64,000 nucleotides of DNA from NCBI GenBank assembly GCA_963971535.1, contig OZ020593.1, forward strand, positions 18,098,304-18,162,303, written 5' to 3'. Of this stretch, positions 31,546 through 44,416 are shown one piece after another; position 1 is the stretch's first letter, and every line of letters starts with the position of its first letter. The notes beneath the pieces are model-generated. The model ran no database searches and was not told the origin of the DNA. It saw only the letters and a list, made by a program, of their open reading frames with translations. Position numbers and translations under genes: made by a program. Source of the DNA: Notolepis coatsorum (lineage: Eukaryota > Chordata > Actinopteri > Aulopiformes > Paralepididae).

Positions 31546-34500
31546 AGGGTTAGTTAGTTGGTTATTAGTCAACTATCTTATCTAGCTAACTGGGTTATCA
31601 AAGCTTATCCAGCTAACTGGGTTATCCACTATCTTATCCAGCTAACTGGGTTATCCACTATCTTATCCAGCTAACTGGGTTATCAACTATCTTATCTAGC
31701 TAACTGGGTTATCAACTATCTTATCTAGCTAACTGGGTTATCCACTATCTTATCCAGCTAACTGGGTTATCAACTATCTTATCTAGCTAACTGGGTTATC
31801 CACTATCTTATCCAGCTAACTGGGTTATCAACTATCTTATCTAGCTAACTGGGTTATCAACTATCTTATCTAGCTAACTGGGTTATCAACTATCTTATCT
31901 AGCTAACTGGGTTATCAACTATCTTATCTAGCTAACTGGGTTATCAACTATCTTATCCAGCTAACTGGGTTATCAACTATCTTATCTAGCTAACTGGGTT
32001 ATCAACTATCTTATCTAGCTAACTGGGTTATTAACTATCTTATCCAGCTAACTGGGGTTATCAACTATCTTATCTAGCTAACTGGGTTATCAAAGCTTAT
32101 CCAGCTAACTGGGTTATCAACTATCTTATCCAGCTAACTGGGTTATCAACTATCTTATCCAGCTAACTCGGGTTATCAACTATCTTATCTAGCTAACTGG
32201 GTTATCAACTATCTTATCCAGCTAACTGGGTTATCCACTATCTTATCCAGCTAACTGGGTTATCAACTATCTTATCCAGCTAACTGGGTTATCAACTATC
32301 TTATCTAGCTAACTGGGTTATCCACTATCTTATCCAGCTAACTGGGTTATCAACTATCTTATCTAGCTAACTGGGTTATCAACTATCTTATCCAGCTAAC
32401 TGGGTTATCAACTATCTTATCCAGCTAACTGGGTTATCAACTATCTTATCCAGCTAACTGGGTTATCAACTATCTTATCTAGCTAACTGGGTTATCCACT
32501 ATCTTATCCAGCTAACTGGGTTATCAACTATCTTATCTAGCTAACTGGGTTATCAACTATCTTATCCAGCTAACTGGGTTATCAACTATCTTATCTAGCT
32601 AACTGGGTTATCAACTAGCTTATCTAGCTAACTGGGTTATCAACTATCTTATCTAGCTAACTGGGTTATCAACTATCTTATCTAGCTAACTGGGTTATCA
32701 ACTATCTTATCCAGCTAACTGGGTTATCAACTATCTTATCCAGCTAACTGGGTTATCAACTATCTTATCCAGCTAACTGGGTTATCAACTATCTTATCTA
32801 GCTAACTGGGTTATCAACTATCTTATCTAGCTAACTGGGTTATCAACTATCTTATCTAGCTAACTGGGTTATCAACTATCTTATCTAGCTAACTGGGTTA
32901 TCAACTATCTTATCTAGCTAACTGGGTTATCAACTATCTTATCTAGCTAACTGGGTTATCAACTATCTTATCCAGCTAACTGGGTTATCAACTATCTTAT
33001 CTAGCTAACTGTGTTATCAACTATCTTATCCAGCTAACTGGGTTATCAACTATCTTATCCAGCTAACTGGGGTTATCAACTATCTTATCTAGCTAACTGG
33101 GTTATCAACTATATTATCCAGCTAACTGGGTTATCAACTATCTTATCCAGCTAACTGGGGTTATCAACTATCTTATCTAGCTAACTGGGTTATCAACTAT
33201 ATTATCCAGCTAACTGGGTTATCAACTATCTTATCCAGCTAACTGGGTTATCAACTATCTTATCCAGCTAACTGGGTTATCAACTATCTTATCCAGCTAA
33301 CTGGGTTATCAACTATCTTATCTAGCTAACTGGGTTATCAACTATCTTATCTAGCTAACTGGGTTATCAACTATCTTATCTAGCTAACTGGGTTATCAAC
33401 TATCTTATCTAGCTAACTGGGTTATCCACTATCTTATCCAGCTAACTGGGTTATCAACTATCTTATCTAGCTAACTGGGTTATCCACTATCTTATCCAGC
33501 TAACTGGGTTATCAACTATCTTATCTAGCTAACTGGGTTATCAACTATCTTATCTAGCTAACTGGGTTATCAACTATCTTATCTAGCTAACTGGGTTATC
33601 AACTATCTTATCTAGCTAACTGGGTTATCAACTATCTTATCCAGCTAACTGGGTTATCAACTATCTTATCTAGCTAACTGGGTTATCAACTATCTTATCT
33701 AGCTAACTGGGTTATTAACTATCTTATCCAGCTAACTGGGGTTATCAACTATCTTATCTAGCTAACTGGGTTATCAAAGCTTATCCAGCTAACTGGGTTA
33801 TCAACTATCTTATCCAGCTAACTGGGTTATCAACTATCTTATCCAGCTAACTCGGGTTATCAACTATCTTATCTAGCTAACTGGGTTATCAACTATCTTA
33901 TCCAGCTAACTGGGTTATCCACTATCTTATCCAGCTAACTGGGTTATCAACTATCTTATCCAGCTAACTGGGTTATCAACTATCTTATCTAGCTAACTGG
34001 GTTATCCACTATCTTATCCAGCTAACTGGGTTATCAACTATCTTATCTAGCTAACTGGGTTATCAACTATCTTATCCAGCTAACTGGGTTATCAACTATC
34101 TTATCCAGCTAACTGGGTTATCAACTATCTTATCCAGCTAACTGGGTTATCAACTATCTTATCTAGCTAACTGGGTTATCCACTATCTTATCCAGCTAAC
34201 TGGGTTATCAACTATCTTATCTAGCTAACTGGGTTATCAACTATCTTATCCAGCTAACTGGGTTATCAACTATCTTATCTAGCTAACTGGGTTATCAACT
34301 AGCTTATCTAGCTAACTGGGTTATCAACTATCTTATCTAGCTAACTGGGTTATCAACTATCTTATCTAGCTAACTGGGTTATCAACTATCTTATCCAGCT
34401 AACTGGGTTATCAACTATCTTATCCAGCTAACTGGGTTATCAACTATCTTATCCAGCTAACTGGGTTATCAACTATCTTATCTAGCTAACTGGGTTATCA

Positions 34501-35236
34501 ACTATCTTATCTAGCTAACTGGGTTATCAACTATCTTATCTAGCTAACTGGGTTATCAACTATCTTATCTAGCTAACTGGGTTATCAACTATCTTATCTA
34601 GCTAACTGGGTTATCAACTATCTTATCTAGCTAACTGGGTTATCAACTATCTTATCCAGCTAACTGGGTTATCAACTATCTTATCTAGCTAACTGTGTTA
34701 TCAACTATCTTATCCAGCTAACTGGGTTATCAACTATCTTATCCAGCTAACTGGGGTTATCAACTATCTTATCTAGCTAACTGGGTTATCAACTATATTA
34801 TCCAGCTAACTGGGTTATCAACTATCTTATCCAGCTAACTGGGGTTATCAACTATCTTATCTAGCTAACTGGGTTATCAACTATATTATCCAGCTAACTG
34901 GGTTATCAACTATCTTATCCAGCTAACTGGGTTATCAACTATCTTATCCAGCTAACTGGGTTATCAACTATCTTATCCAGCTAACTGGGTTATCAACTAT
35001 CTTATCCAGCTAACTGGGTTATCAACTATCTTATCCAGCTAACTGGGTTATCAACTATCTTATCCAGCTAACTGGGGTTATCAACTATCGTATCCAGCTA
35101 ACTGGGTTATCAACTATCTTATCCAGCTAACTGGGTTATCAACTATCTTATCCAGCTAACTGGGGTTATTAACTATCTTATCCAGCTAACTGGGGTTATC
35201 AACTATCTTATCCAGCTAACTGGGCTTATCAACTAT
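31546..35236. repeat. 29-bp satellite array, ~3.7 kb
   Basis: About 127 tandem copies of GTTATCAACTATCTTATC plus (T/C)AGCTAACTGG. Copies vary at a few fixed places. Rare variants recur at a constant 1,684-bp distance: TATTAACT at 32029 and 33713, AACTAGCT at 32613 and 34297, CTGTGTTA at 33009 and 34693. This shows a second-level duplication of about 58 units. Confidence 0.97.
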
Positions 35237-36716
35237 CTCAAGTTCAAGTTCTTTAATAGTTGTCATACAGAAGTACAGAATACTTTCATACAAAATGCTT
35301 CTTACTGTTACGCTCCAGAGACTGTGCTAGACAAGATAGTATCAAATAACATAATAACATAATATAGCATGAATTTAGAAGAAGAAAAATGAGGTCACAG
35401 TGTTCGGTATAGACATATGTACAATGTTCTGAGTTACCATATAATATACAATACACAATACTATGCAGTGTACTAATGTACAGTACTATCTAGTGCAAAG
35501 CAGAAATGGGATGAGGTACAATTTTAGGTACAATTTACAGTAAGGTGTACGAGTTGTAGTGCAATCCTTCATCCATAAATATAAAGTGTGGGGAGTGGGT
35601 GCTACAGTGTGTTTGTTTAAAGTGGGTGTGTGCTATAAAGTGTGTGGAGTGGGTGCTACAGTGTGTTTGTTTAAAGTGAGTGTGTGCGTGTGGATGTGTG
35701 TGCTATGTGCGTTTGGTGGTTGTTGTTGTGTAGAGTCTTTCTGTGCTGGCCTTGAGACTCCGGTATCGCTTGCCTGACCGCAGCAGTTCAAAGAGGCAGT
35801 TGTTCGGGTGACTGGAGTCTTTAATGATTCTCTTAGCCTTGCCCTTGCAACGCTTGTTGTAAATGTTCTGGAGGGTGGGGAGCCCCCCTCCAATTGTGCG
35901 TTCGGCTGAACGTGTCACTCTTTGTAGTCTGCTTCGGTCTTGTGCAGTGCTATTCCCAAACCAGGAGGTGATGTTGCCGGTCAAGATGCTCTCTATTGTA
36001 CATGAGTAGAAGTTCTTAAGGATCTTCTGGCTGACTTGGAACTTCCTTAGGCGCCTGAGGAAGTAGAGGCGTTGTCGTGCCTTCTTCACAACACTGTCAA
36101 TGTGTGTGGTCCATGTCAAGTCCTCGGATATGTAGGCTCCGAGGTACTTAAAGCTGTTGACTCTCTCAACCGGTGCCCCGTCGATGCTGAGGGGGCTGTA
36201 GTCCTTGACCCCCGACCTCCTGAAGTCCACAATCATCTCCTTTGTTTTGCTGACGTTCAGGGAGAGGCTGTTTTCCTGGCACCATCCCGCCAGGACCTTG
36301 ACCTCTTCCAGGTAGGCCCTCTCGTCGTTGGCAGAGATCAGGCCCACCACCACTGTGTCGTCAGCAAATTTGATGATTGTATTGCTACTCCGCTGAGCCA
36401 CACAGTCGTGTGTGTACAGGGAGTAGAGGAGGGGACTCAGAACACAGCCCTGGGGGGCCCCTATGTTGAGGGTGATGGATGAGGAGGTGCAGTTGCCTGC
36501 TCTCACCACCTGGGGTCTGCCAGTCAGGAAGTCCAAGACCCACTGGCAGAGGTCATAGCCCAAGCCCAGGTCCCTGAGCTTGGCTATGAGTATGGAGGGG
36601 ACTATGGTATTGAATGCCGAGCTGTAGTCGATGAATAGCATTCTCACATAGTTCCCCTGCCTCTTGTCCAGGTGTGATGCTGCTGTGTGCAGCATGCACA
36701 CCTGTGTGCAGCACAT
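35237..36716 (-). mobile_element. 5'-truncated LINE with open reverse-transcriptase fragment
   Basis: The coding region at 36716-35703 is followed by a 3' untranslated region with ~64-bp repeats (TACAGTGTGTTTGTTTAAAG twice) and the tail TTAAAGAACTTGAACTTGAG. A shorter copy is at 40529-41110. Confidence 0.8.
35703..36716 (-). CDS. LINE reverse transcriptase, C-terminal two-thirds
   Basis: An open 337-codon frame for a non-LTR retrotransposon polymerase, which copies element RNA at the target site. Visible motifs are [11 protein letters not shown] (about residue 28, holding one catalytic Asp), [11 protein letters not shown] (about 105) and FADDTVVVG (about 138, catalytic Asp pair), then the thumb and C-terminal part with [13 protein letters not shown]. 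The N-terminal endonuclease and fingers are missing because of 5' truncation, and the first ATG is incidental. No stops interrupt what remains, so the copy is fairly young. CR1/Rex1-like placement is an impression only. Confidence 0.8.
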   Translation of the reverse strand: MCCTQVCMLHTAASHLDKRQGNYVRMLFIDYSSAFNTIVPSILIAKLRDLGLGYDLCQWVLDFLTGRPQVVRAGNCTSSSITLNIGAPQGCVLSPLLYSLYTHDCVAQRSSNTIIKFADDTVVVGLISANDERAYLEEVKVLAGWCQENSLSLNVSKTKEMIVDFRRSGVKDYSPLSIDGAPVERVNSFKYLGAYISEDLTWTTHIDSVVKKARQRLYFLRRLRKFQVSQKILKNFYSCTIESILTGNITSWFGNSTAQDRSRLQRVTRSAERTIGGGLPTLQNIYNKRCKGKAKRIIKDSSHPNNCLFELLRSGKRYRSLKASTERLYTTTTTKRT

Positions 36717-37990
36717 CTAAAAGCGCTTTACAATTTGTTCCTCACATTTGACCCATTCAGTCATACATTCACATAGGGGTGGACGGTATGGTCTAAAATT
36801 TATATCACGGTATAATTTGAAGCATAGACGGTAACGGTATATATCACGGTATCATCGTTTTTGATAAAAAAAAATTATTTTATTTTATATAATTTTTTTT
36901 TTTTTTTATAAAATATATATATTATATAATTAGACTTGTACTTGTATTATCTGCGAGACATCGCCACCACGCAACAAGCTCCACTGTCTGTGTGTACTCT
37001 AGTAGCCTCCAGCTACGGCCAGGATTCCCCGGAGCTGCACCTGGACCTATACTCGAGTAGCCTCGAGCAGAGCTACGGCCAGGATTCTCCGGCGCTGCAC
37101 CTGGACCCTATTATATTGGAATAACGTTAGCAAGCCCTCAGCTCGAATACGCATCGAATCAGTGTTATAAGACATTGATATCAGGAGCTATCCGGCTAAG
37201 CCGGATATATAACGTTAATACAACGCCTCAGTGAATTATTTAGTTCAATGGGACATTTCGTTTTGAACGGTGAACTAACTTGCGTTAACGTGAGCTAACG
37301 GCTAACAGGTAGCACACACACGTCTCTCTCTACTAGACTTTGTGGAGCGTTTGTTGATGTCAGGAGCTATCGGTAGCTGGCCGACTAGATACCGTTCGGT
37401 TAGACAATGCCTCATCATGTATTAAACTAAAAGTGAATAGTTGACTGGGTCATTTTGTAACGGTAGCTAAGCTAACGTTAGCTCAGGGAGACGCCGCCGA
37501 CAGCTGAGCTCCCGTGTCCCGTCCCACTAGACTACTAGATCCGTGTTTACATGCGTGCAGTAGGGGCTGGCACGCCCACTGCGCGAAGCCTCCTAAATAA
37601 CTTTTTCCAGTTCGCACATATCTATTATCTATGACTAATTCTATCTATTTTTAGGGGCAAATGCGAGTGAAATAGTCGCGCTGTGGTTACATGACGTCAT
37701 TGGTATTTTAGAGCTGCACTACCGGTTTAGACGGTATAGTCAAAATCCATACCGTAGAGCAAATTCATACCGTTTATACCGTATACCGTTTATACCGTCC
37801 ACCCCTACATTCACACACCGATGGCGGAGGCCACCATGCAAGGTGCCAACCTGCTCATTGGGAGTAGTTCAGAGTTAAGTGTCTTGCTCAAGGACACTTC
37901 GACACGCTGCCTGGGAGGAGTGGGAATCGAACCGGGAACCTCCGGATTACCAGACGTCTGCTCTACCTCCCGAGCCACTGTCGCCCTACA
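36717..37990 (-). mobile_element. tRNA-derived SINE, split by a hAT element
   Basis: Minus-strand SINE with the tRNA-like head at the right (GGGCGACAGTGGCTCGGGAG, B-box-like GGTTCGATTCCC) and the tail AAAGCGCTTTTAGATG-side at 36717. The body is broken at 36774-37807. Related copies are at 44417-44690 and 52372-52600. Confidence 0.75.
36774..37807. mobile_element. hAT-type element, 1,034 bp
   Basis: Ends TAGGGGTGGACGGTAT and ACCGTCCACCCCTA, flanked by an exact 8-bp duplication, CATTCACA (36766-36773, 37808-37815). It contains a ~60-bp internal duplication (TACGGCCAGGATTC) near 37010-37110. No transposase frame. Confidence 0.9.
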
Positions 37991-38083
37991 TGTCGTCATG
38001 GAAATGTGTTGTTAGAACCCTTCAACTCAACTAATAGTTCAACTAAGTCTTCGGTGAGAGAGAAATCCAAAACGCCTGTGTCG

Positions 38084-38945
38084 CTATAACTGTCCCTGTG
38101 TCACTTTAACTGTCCCTGTGTCACTTTAACTGTCCCTGTGTCGCTTTAACTGTCCCTGTGTCACTTTAACTGTCCCTGTGTCACTTTAACTGTCTCTGTG
38201 TCACTTTAACTGTCCCTGTGTCACTTTAACTGTCCCTGTGTCTCTTTAACTGTCCCTGTGTCGCTTTAACTGTCCCTGTGTCGCTTTAACTGTCCCTGTG
38301 TCGCTTTAACTGTCCCTGTGTCACTTTAACTGTCCCTGTGTCGCTTTAACTGTCCCTGTGTCGCTTTAACTGTCCCTGTGTCACTTTAACCGTCCCTGTG
38401 TCACTTTAACTGTCCCTGTGTCACTTTAACTGTCCCTGTGTCTCTTTAACTGTCCCTGTGTCTCTTTAACTGTCCCTGTGTCTCTTTAACTGTCCCTGTG
38501 TCGCTTTAACTGTCCCTGTGTCGCTTTAACTGTCCCTGTGTCACTTTAACTGTCCCTGTGTCACTTTAACTGTCCCTGTGTCGCTTTAACTGTCCCTGTG
38601 TCTCTTTAACTGTCTCTGTGTCTCTTTAACTGTCCCTGTGTCACTTTAACTGTCCCTGTGTCACTTTAACTGTCCCTGTGTCGCTTTAACTGTCACTGTG
38701 TCACTTTAACTGTCCCTGTGTCGCTTTAACTGTCCCTGTGTCTCTTTAACTGTCCCTGTGTCTCTTTAACTGTCCCTGTGTCGCTTTAACTGTCCCTGTG
38801 TCTCTTTAACTGTCTCTGTGTCTCTTTAACTGTCCCTGTGTCGCTTTAACTGTCCCTGTGTCGCTTTAACTGTCACTTTAACTGTCCCTGTGTCGCTTTA
38901 ACTGTCCCTGTGTCGCTTTAACTGTCACTTTAACTGTCCCTGTCC
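38084..38945. repeat. 20-bp satellite array
   Basis: About 43 copies of TGTCCCTGTGTCGCTTTAAC with G/A/T variation at one position. The spacing is regular except for shortened units near 38870-38935. Confidence 0.97.
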
Positions 38946-39237
38946 AGCGGCTGTGTTCTAAAAACACCTCTGTACGCTTTTTCTGCAGACAGGCTCATTT
39001 GTCATCGTTGCCACTCTTGTGCATTGAGACCCTTGTCCTTCCAGGCTCTGAACTGTCCCGGTCGTTTGCCGCGGCTTCAGACCTTTCTGCTCCATGAGCG
39101 TCGTCCAGTAGAGGATTGCAGCTTTCTGTCACATTTCTATATTTGGATTGGGTTAGATGAGAATGTATTCTATATAGTTGGTATCTCAACGGGCCATGTG
39201 CATCTGATAGCATCGGTGTCTGACAGAAATCCTCTTT

Positions 39238-39240
<3 letters not shown>
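38946..39240. other. No gene recognised
   Basis: Unique-looking sequence between satellites; no convincing exon. Confidence 0.4.

Positions 39241-39302
<62 letters not shown>
39241..39302. repeat. (CT)n microsatellite
   Basis: 62 bp of pure CT followed by a T run. Confidence 0.97.
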
Positions 39303-39310
<8 letters not shown>

Positions 39311-39867
39311 TGGCAAATTCAATACATCGGCGTGACCTGACAGCGTAATGGATGATGCTACCATTGATTGTATTGGTTGAGATTGGTTGAGAATTGGCCA
39401 TCTGCAATGGGCTTATCGTGTGGGCGTACACACTACGTGTGTGTATACCATGTGTGTGTGTGCGTGTGTGTGTGTGCGTGCATGTGTGTGTTTACATGAG
39501 TTCTGACCTTGAACACAATAAGCAGATTTTCTCTCTCTTTATGTATTCCTTTTCTCAGCAGCACTGCTGTGTGTGTGATGTGCATTCTGAATGCTCACTT
39601 GAAGGCTCGAGATCTTTATCGCTCTCTGGCTTTGTTGAACACATAACCTTCACATCACTGGGCCCATTATGCTCTGAATGGAGTTTAACAACCCAAAGCC
39701 TCAGCCAGCCACCAGCAGTGTGATGAAATTGCATTGCCCCCCCCCCCCCTGCCCCCCTAATGAATTTGTCTTCCAATAAATGTCATTGTGTGGTTCACTG
39801 GAATTAGCACTCGTCCATTCCTTCCTTCTCAATGTAATAACTTTTGTAATGCAGTCGCTCAAAACTG
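39303..39867. other. No gene recognised
   Basis: Degenerate GT tract at 39450-39490 and a C homopolymer near 39740. No supported gene. Confidence 0.4.
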
Positions 39868-40172
39868 CTCCAGCTATGATATGTCGTTCCAGTTATGATA
39901 TGTTGCTCCAGTTATGATATGCTGGTTATGATATGCTGCTCCAGTTATGATAATATGCTGCTCCAGCTATGATATGTCGTTCCAGTTATGACATGTTGCT
40001 CCAGTTATGATATGCTGCTACAGTTATGATATGCTGCTCCAGTTATGATAATATGCTGCTCCAGTTATGATATGCTGCTCCAGTTATGTTTCTCCAGTTA
40101 TGATATGTTTCTCCAGTTATGATATGCTGCTACAGTTATGATATGCTGCTACAGTTATGATATGCTGCTACA
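39868..40172. repeat. ~19-bp minisatellite
   Basis: About 15 imperfect copies of CTCCAGTTATGATATGCTG, some shortened. Confidence 0.9.
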
Positions 40173-40528
40173 GTATCACCTTTATTAATCACTAATGTTT
40201 CCATCTACCAGACTATATCATCAATGTTTTAAAGAGAGGGGGGGGGGGCACGTTCAGTAGTCTTAATTATTAGTATTCATAGTACACTTGAAAGTTATTA
40301 AAATGTATATTGTAGAATCTCCTATATATTTAGGGATTTAGTTTAGATAATTGGCTCTCTTTCTACACCCACGTGGAACACCCGTCTAAAAAGCTGTAAG
40401 TAAAAATTGGATTCTTGTATAGAAATAAATCATGCTTTTCTACAGCCAGTAGGAAGACCATTGTACCATGTCTGTATTTGATTAGGGTTGACATTCTGTA
40501 CATGCATGCCTTTCCCTCCACCTTGTTT

Positions 40529-41110
40529 CAAGTTTCTTTCAAGTTTCTTTAATAGTTGTCATACAGAAGTACAGAATACTTTCATACAAAATGCTTCTTA
40601 CTGTTACGCTCCAGAGACTGTGCTAGACAAGATAGTATCAAATAACATAGTATAGCATGTAATTTAGAAGAAGAAAATGAGGTCACAGTGTTCGGTATAG
40701 ACATATGTACAATGTTCTGAGTTACCATATAATATACAATACTATGCAGTGTACTAATGTACAGTACTATATAGTGCAAAGCAGAAATGGGATGAGGTAC
40801 AATTTAGGTACAATTTACAGTAAGGTGTACGAGTTGTAGTGCAATCCTTCATCAATAAATATAAAGTGTGGGGAGTGGGTGCTACAGTGTGTTTGTTTAA
40901 AGTGGGTGTGTGCTATAAAGTGTGTGGAGTGGGTGCTACAGTGTGTTTGTTTAAAGTGAGTGTGTGCGTGTGGATGTGTGTGCTATGTGCGTTTGGTGGT
41001 TGTTGTTGTGTAGTGTTCATTGTTCGTTTAGCAGCCTGATGGCCTGGGGATAGAAGGCCTAGATTCTGTGTATCATGGTGCATTGTGTGGAGATACCCCA
41101 CTGTTGATTT
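40529..41110 (-). mobile_element. LINE 3' end, second copy of the 35237 family
   Basis: Nearly identical to 35237-35735 (ATAGTTGTCATACAGAAGTA, GTGTTCGGTATAGACATATG). It then diverges into CAGCCTGATGGCCTGGGGAT. Confidence 0.8.
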
Positions 41111-41793
41111 TATATCATACTAAGTGAAGGGACTTGCATTGTATTTTATTTTATTCATAAGGCTCTGCTTGTGAAACTTCCCTATTATCTCTGCTCTTTG
41201 ATAGCTGTAAAAGATGAGCTTGGCAGTACTATGCCCCGTTCAAATGGAATGAACTACAGAAAACCTTGAAATTTGAATATGTCGTCCCGTTAGAAGATTT
41301 TAAAAGTCTTGAACTATTTTTAGATGTTGCTTATACTTGTTTGAAGTTGTTTCCCTTGATTTACGTGTTATTTTCTTGTTGTCCGACTGCTGTATGATAA
41401 TCTATGACTGATGAACTGTACTTGTTTGTCCAATGTGTTTTCTTTTATGTGTATATTGTTGTACACACAGGTTTCTCTTGAAAAAAAGTTATCCGTGTCA
41501 GTGAGACTACCTATCTACCTACCTACCTATAAATAAAGGACAAATAATCCAGGTTTTATTGAGTATGCTTAGCATGGTTACTGGACTTTCAAGGAAACTA
41601 TAAAGAAGGAAGGGTCATCACGTCAGAATACCAGCATTCTATGCTCTGCTTGGTGCCAGACTTTGGTGTCAGTTCTATTGAAGCCTGAATTAAAATTTTA
41701 AATATACCAGCTATCTGAGGAAATATATATCAACCAATACTGAATATCAAACATTAACTAGTTAACAATGCAACAAATTGCAGATGATTCTAA
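41111..41793. other. Probable old LINE remnant, no gene
   Basis: AT-rich. GAATGAACTACAGAAAACC near 41250 resembles a decayed LINE coding end (WNELQ-like), followed by CTACCTACCTAC microsatellite and AATAAAGG near 41530. Confidence 0.4.
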
Positions 41794-42485
41794 TAGGGCT
41801 GGGCGATATGGAAAAAAATCATATCGCGATAACGATATGATAATTTTATTTTATTTCTCGATATCGATAATTATCGAATTGTTATAAGTATAATTTTTTT
41901 TTTTATTTTTTTTTTTAACAACAGATGTATGTTTATTTTGCAGCAATTCTTTGTCATTGCCGCCATCTTTAGTGTTACATCCCCTCACACTCCAGTTCTC
42001 AGGCTGCAGCTGGTTTAAAAGCTAAAGTAAACCGGCTTCTCTGCTGGCTGTGGCTCCAGAGGAGTTGAACAGTTCTGGCTCTGCTAGTTTATTTTCGATC
42101 TTTTGGCGCTTTTTTGGTGGACAAACCACCGCACATGTGCACTGTGACTCGTGACTGGAGTCTAGTTCTGCTAGCACACATAGCCTACTGTGTACAGACG
42201 GTTTCAATGTATTTTAAATTAGAAAGCAAACAAAATAAATGGACAAGAGAAAAATAAATCTGAATTTGGTCAGTATTGTCATTTGGACAAGCAAAGCCAT
42301 TACTTTAAGTTGCAGGCAAGAAAGACAAGTCTGTCCACTGTCTCTGGTTTTAAAACTGCCCTGTTGCAGGTAAAAAAAAAAAAAAAAAAAAAAAAAAATC
42401 GATTTTTTTTTAAATTTCGATATTCGATATCGATTATTAAAATATATCGCGATATTTATCGTTATCGTTATATCGCCCAGCCCTA
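41794..42485 (+). mobile_element. hAT-type element, 692 bp
   Basis: Terminal repeats TAGGGCTGGGCGATATGG and TATATCGCCCAGCCCTA, flanked by GATTCTAA / GATTCTGA (one mismatch, 41786-41793 and 42486-42493). It is the inverted partner of the element at 55380-56076, with the same interior (AGCCGGTTTACTTTAGC on the other strand). It contains an A-run at 42371-42398. Confidence 0.88.
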
Positions 42486-42714
42486 GATTCTGACATCCAA
42501 GATAATAACCTGTTTAAATGACAATGAGATGGCTGATTCCATTCAACTCAATGCTGCTACACAGTGACACAATGATCCTTCCTTCTTTTATAGTTTCCTT
42601 GGTTACTTTCAGGAAGCGGCTTTATACTTTACTCACAAATATTACAATACAAGGTGTGACTTCATTTGACGTACTTTACAATCAAAACTATCACGGAAGT
42701 GGTCAGACATTAAC

Positions 42715-44060
42715 AAGCTGGGGAGGAAGGTTAGCTCCATAGTGGGAGTTAAACTGAACAAGCTGGTGAGGAAGGTTAGCTCCATAGTGGGAGTTAAACT
42801 GAACAAGCTGGTGAGGAAGGCTAGCTCTGTAGTGGGAGTTAAACTGAACAAGCTGGTGAGGAAGGCTAGCTCTGTAGTGGGAGTTAAACTGAACAAGCTG
42901 GTGAGGAAGGCTAGCTCCATAGTGGGAGTTAAACTGAACAAGCTGGTGAGGAAGGTTAGCTCCATAGTGGGAGTTAAACTGAACAAGCTGGTGAAGAAGG
43001 CTAGCTCCATAGTGGGAGTTAAACTGAACAAGCTGGTGAGGAAGGTTAGCTCCATAGTGGGAGTTAAACTGAACAAGCTGGTGAGGAAGGCTAGCTCTGT
43101 AGTGGGAGTCAAACTGGACAAGCTGGTGAGGAAGGCTAGCTCTGTAGTGGGAGTCAAACTGGACAAGCTGGTGAGGAAGGCTAGCTCCGTAGTGGGAGTC
43201 AAACTGAACAAGCTGGTGAGGAAGGCTAGCTCTGTAGTGGGAGTCAAACTGAACAAGCTGGTGAGGAAGGCTAGCTCCATAGTGGGAGTTAAACCGGACA
43301 AGCTGGGGAGGAAGGTTAGCTCCGTAGTGGGAGTTAAACTGAACAAGCTGGTGAGGAAGGCTAGCTCCATAGTGGGAGTTAAACTGGACAAGCTGGGGAG
43401 GAAGGTTAGCTCCATAGTGGGAGTTAAACTGAACAAGCTGAAGGCTGTCAGGTGGCGTAGCGGAGATTGGGTTCGAGCCCAGCTCTCGGCGTTGCCACCA
43501 GCTTGGCTGGCCGTTCACACTAATACAATTGGCAGTATTAGGGGGTGGGGAAGCTGGCGGGTGGGAATCTGGCGTTGTGGACAGCGACGCCTACAGGTCA
43601 GGTCTCGGCGCTTGCTAAACGGGGCAGGACTTGGTGGAGATAGCATGCCCTCCCACGCGTTACACTCCACCAATGAGAGTCCTCGCTGCCAAGTGAAAAG
43701 ACGTCACTGGCTGTCGGCGCACGTCTCGGAGGAAGCGTGCGATGGACTCCGGACGCCCTTGTACCGACTCGTAGGAGAACATGCATACAGCAGCCAGGTA
43801 GGGGAGGGGGGGGGGGGGGGAATTGGCACAACGACTAATTGGGACGGGGAGAAAATCAGAGAAATCAGAAAAAGAAAAAAAAACTGAACAAGCTGGTGAG
43901 GAAGGCTAGCTCCGTAGTGGGAGTTAAACTGAACAAGCTGGTGAGGAAGGCTAGCTCCATAGTGGGAGTCAAACTGAACAAGCTGGTGAGGAAGGCTAGC
44001 TCCGTAGTGGGAGTTAAACTGAACAAGCTGGTGAGGAAGGCTAGCTCCATAGTGGGAGTT
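42715..44060. repeat. 45-bp minisatellite (15 codons per unit)
   Basis: About 20 units of GTGGGAGTTAAACTGAACAA plus GCTGGTGAGGAAGGCTAGCTCCATA-type sequence, split by a SINE. In the + frame a unit encodes NKLVRKASSVVGVKL. Because 45 is a multiple of 3, the array is open in + and - frames without being a gene. Confidence 0.93.
43441..43880 (+). mobile_element. tRNA-derived SINE inserted in the 45-bp array
   Basis: The head has GGTGGCGTAGCGG and the B-box-like GGGTTCGAGCCC; the tail ends in an A-rich run. A 15-bp duplication, AAACTGAACAAGCTG, flanks it (43426-43440, 43881-43895). Confidence 0.85.
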
Positions 44061-44416
44061 TAACTGGTTAAATTAGAGGTGGTGGCAGAGAGCAGGATGA
44101 GGAAAAAGCTGGACGCTATACTGGAAAACCCCTCCCACCCCCTCTATGAGGAGCTAGCCAAGATGAGGAGCATGTTCATATAGACTTCACCCCCCCACAC
44201 ACACACACACCACAAACCACCTCAGCCAGTCCTTCATGCTTTCGTGCCAGTAGCCATCTGGCTCCACAACTGTGGGCATGGAGTGCTGCCAATAGTAGAA
44301 GAACTAACGGCTGGAGAACTTGAGAACTGTTAGGACTATCTGACTCTTAATGACTAAACACTGCACGGACTCTGGCACAGTGTGCTACTACTATATATAT
44401 ACCATTATTATTATTG

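Noticed and set aside
31546..35236. CRISPR-like array of short direct repeats
   Set aside because: Units are contiguous with no unique spacers; it is a tandem satellite in a eukaryotic genome.
42022..42207. Short conserved frame in both copies of a hAT element (also 55636-55845)
   Set aside because: Similarity follows from the two copies being the same element; no transposase motif.
42642..43887. Long open frames on both strands (264, 271 and 381 codons)
   Set aside because: Produced by a 45-bp repeat, which keeps frames open; the + frame is LINE-derived and ends in SINE sequence.
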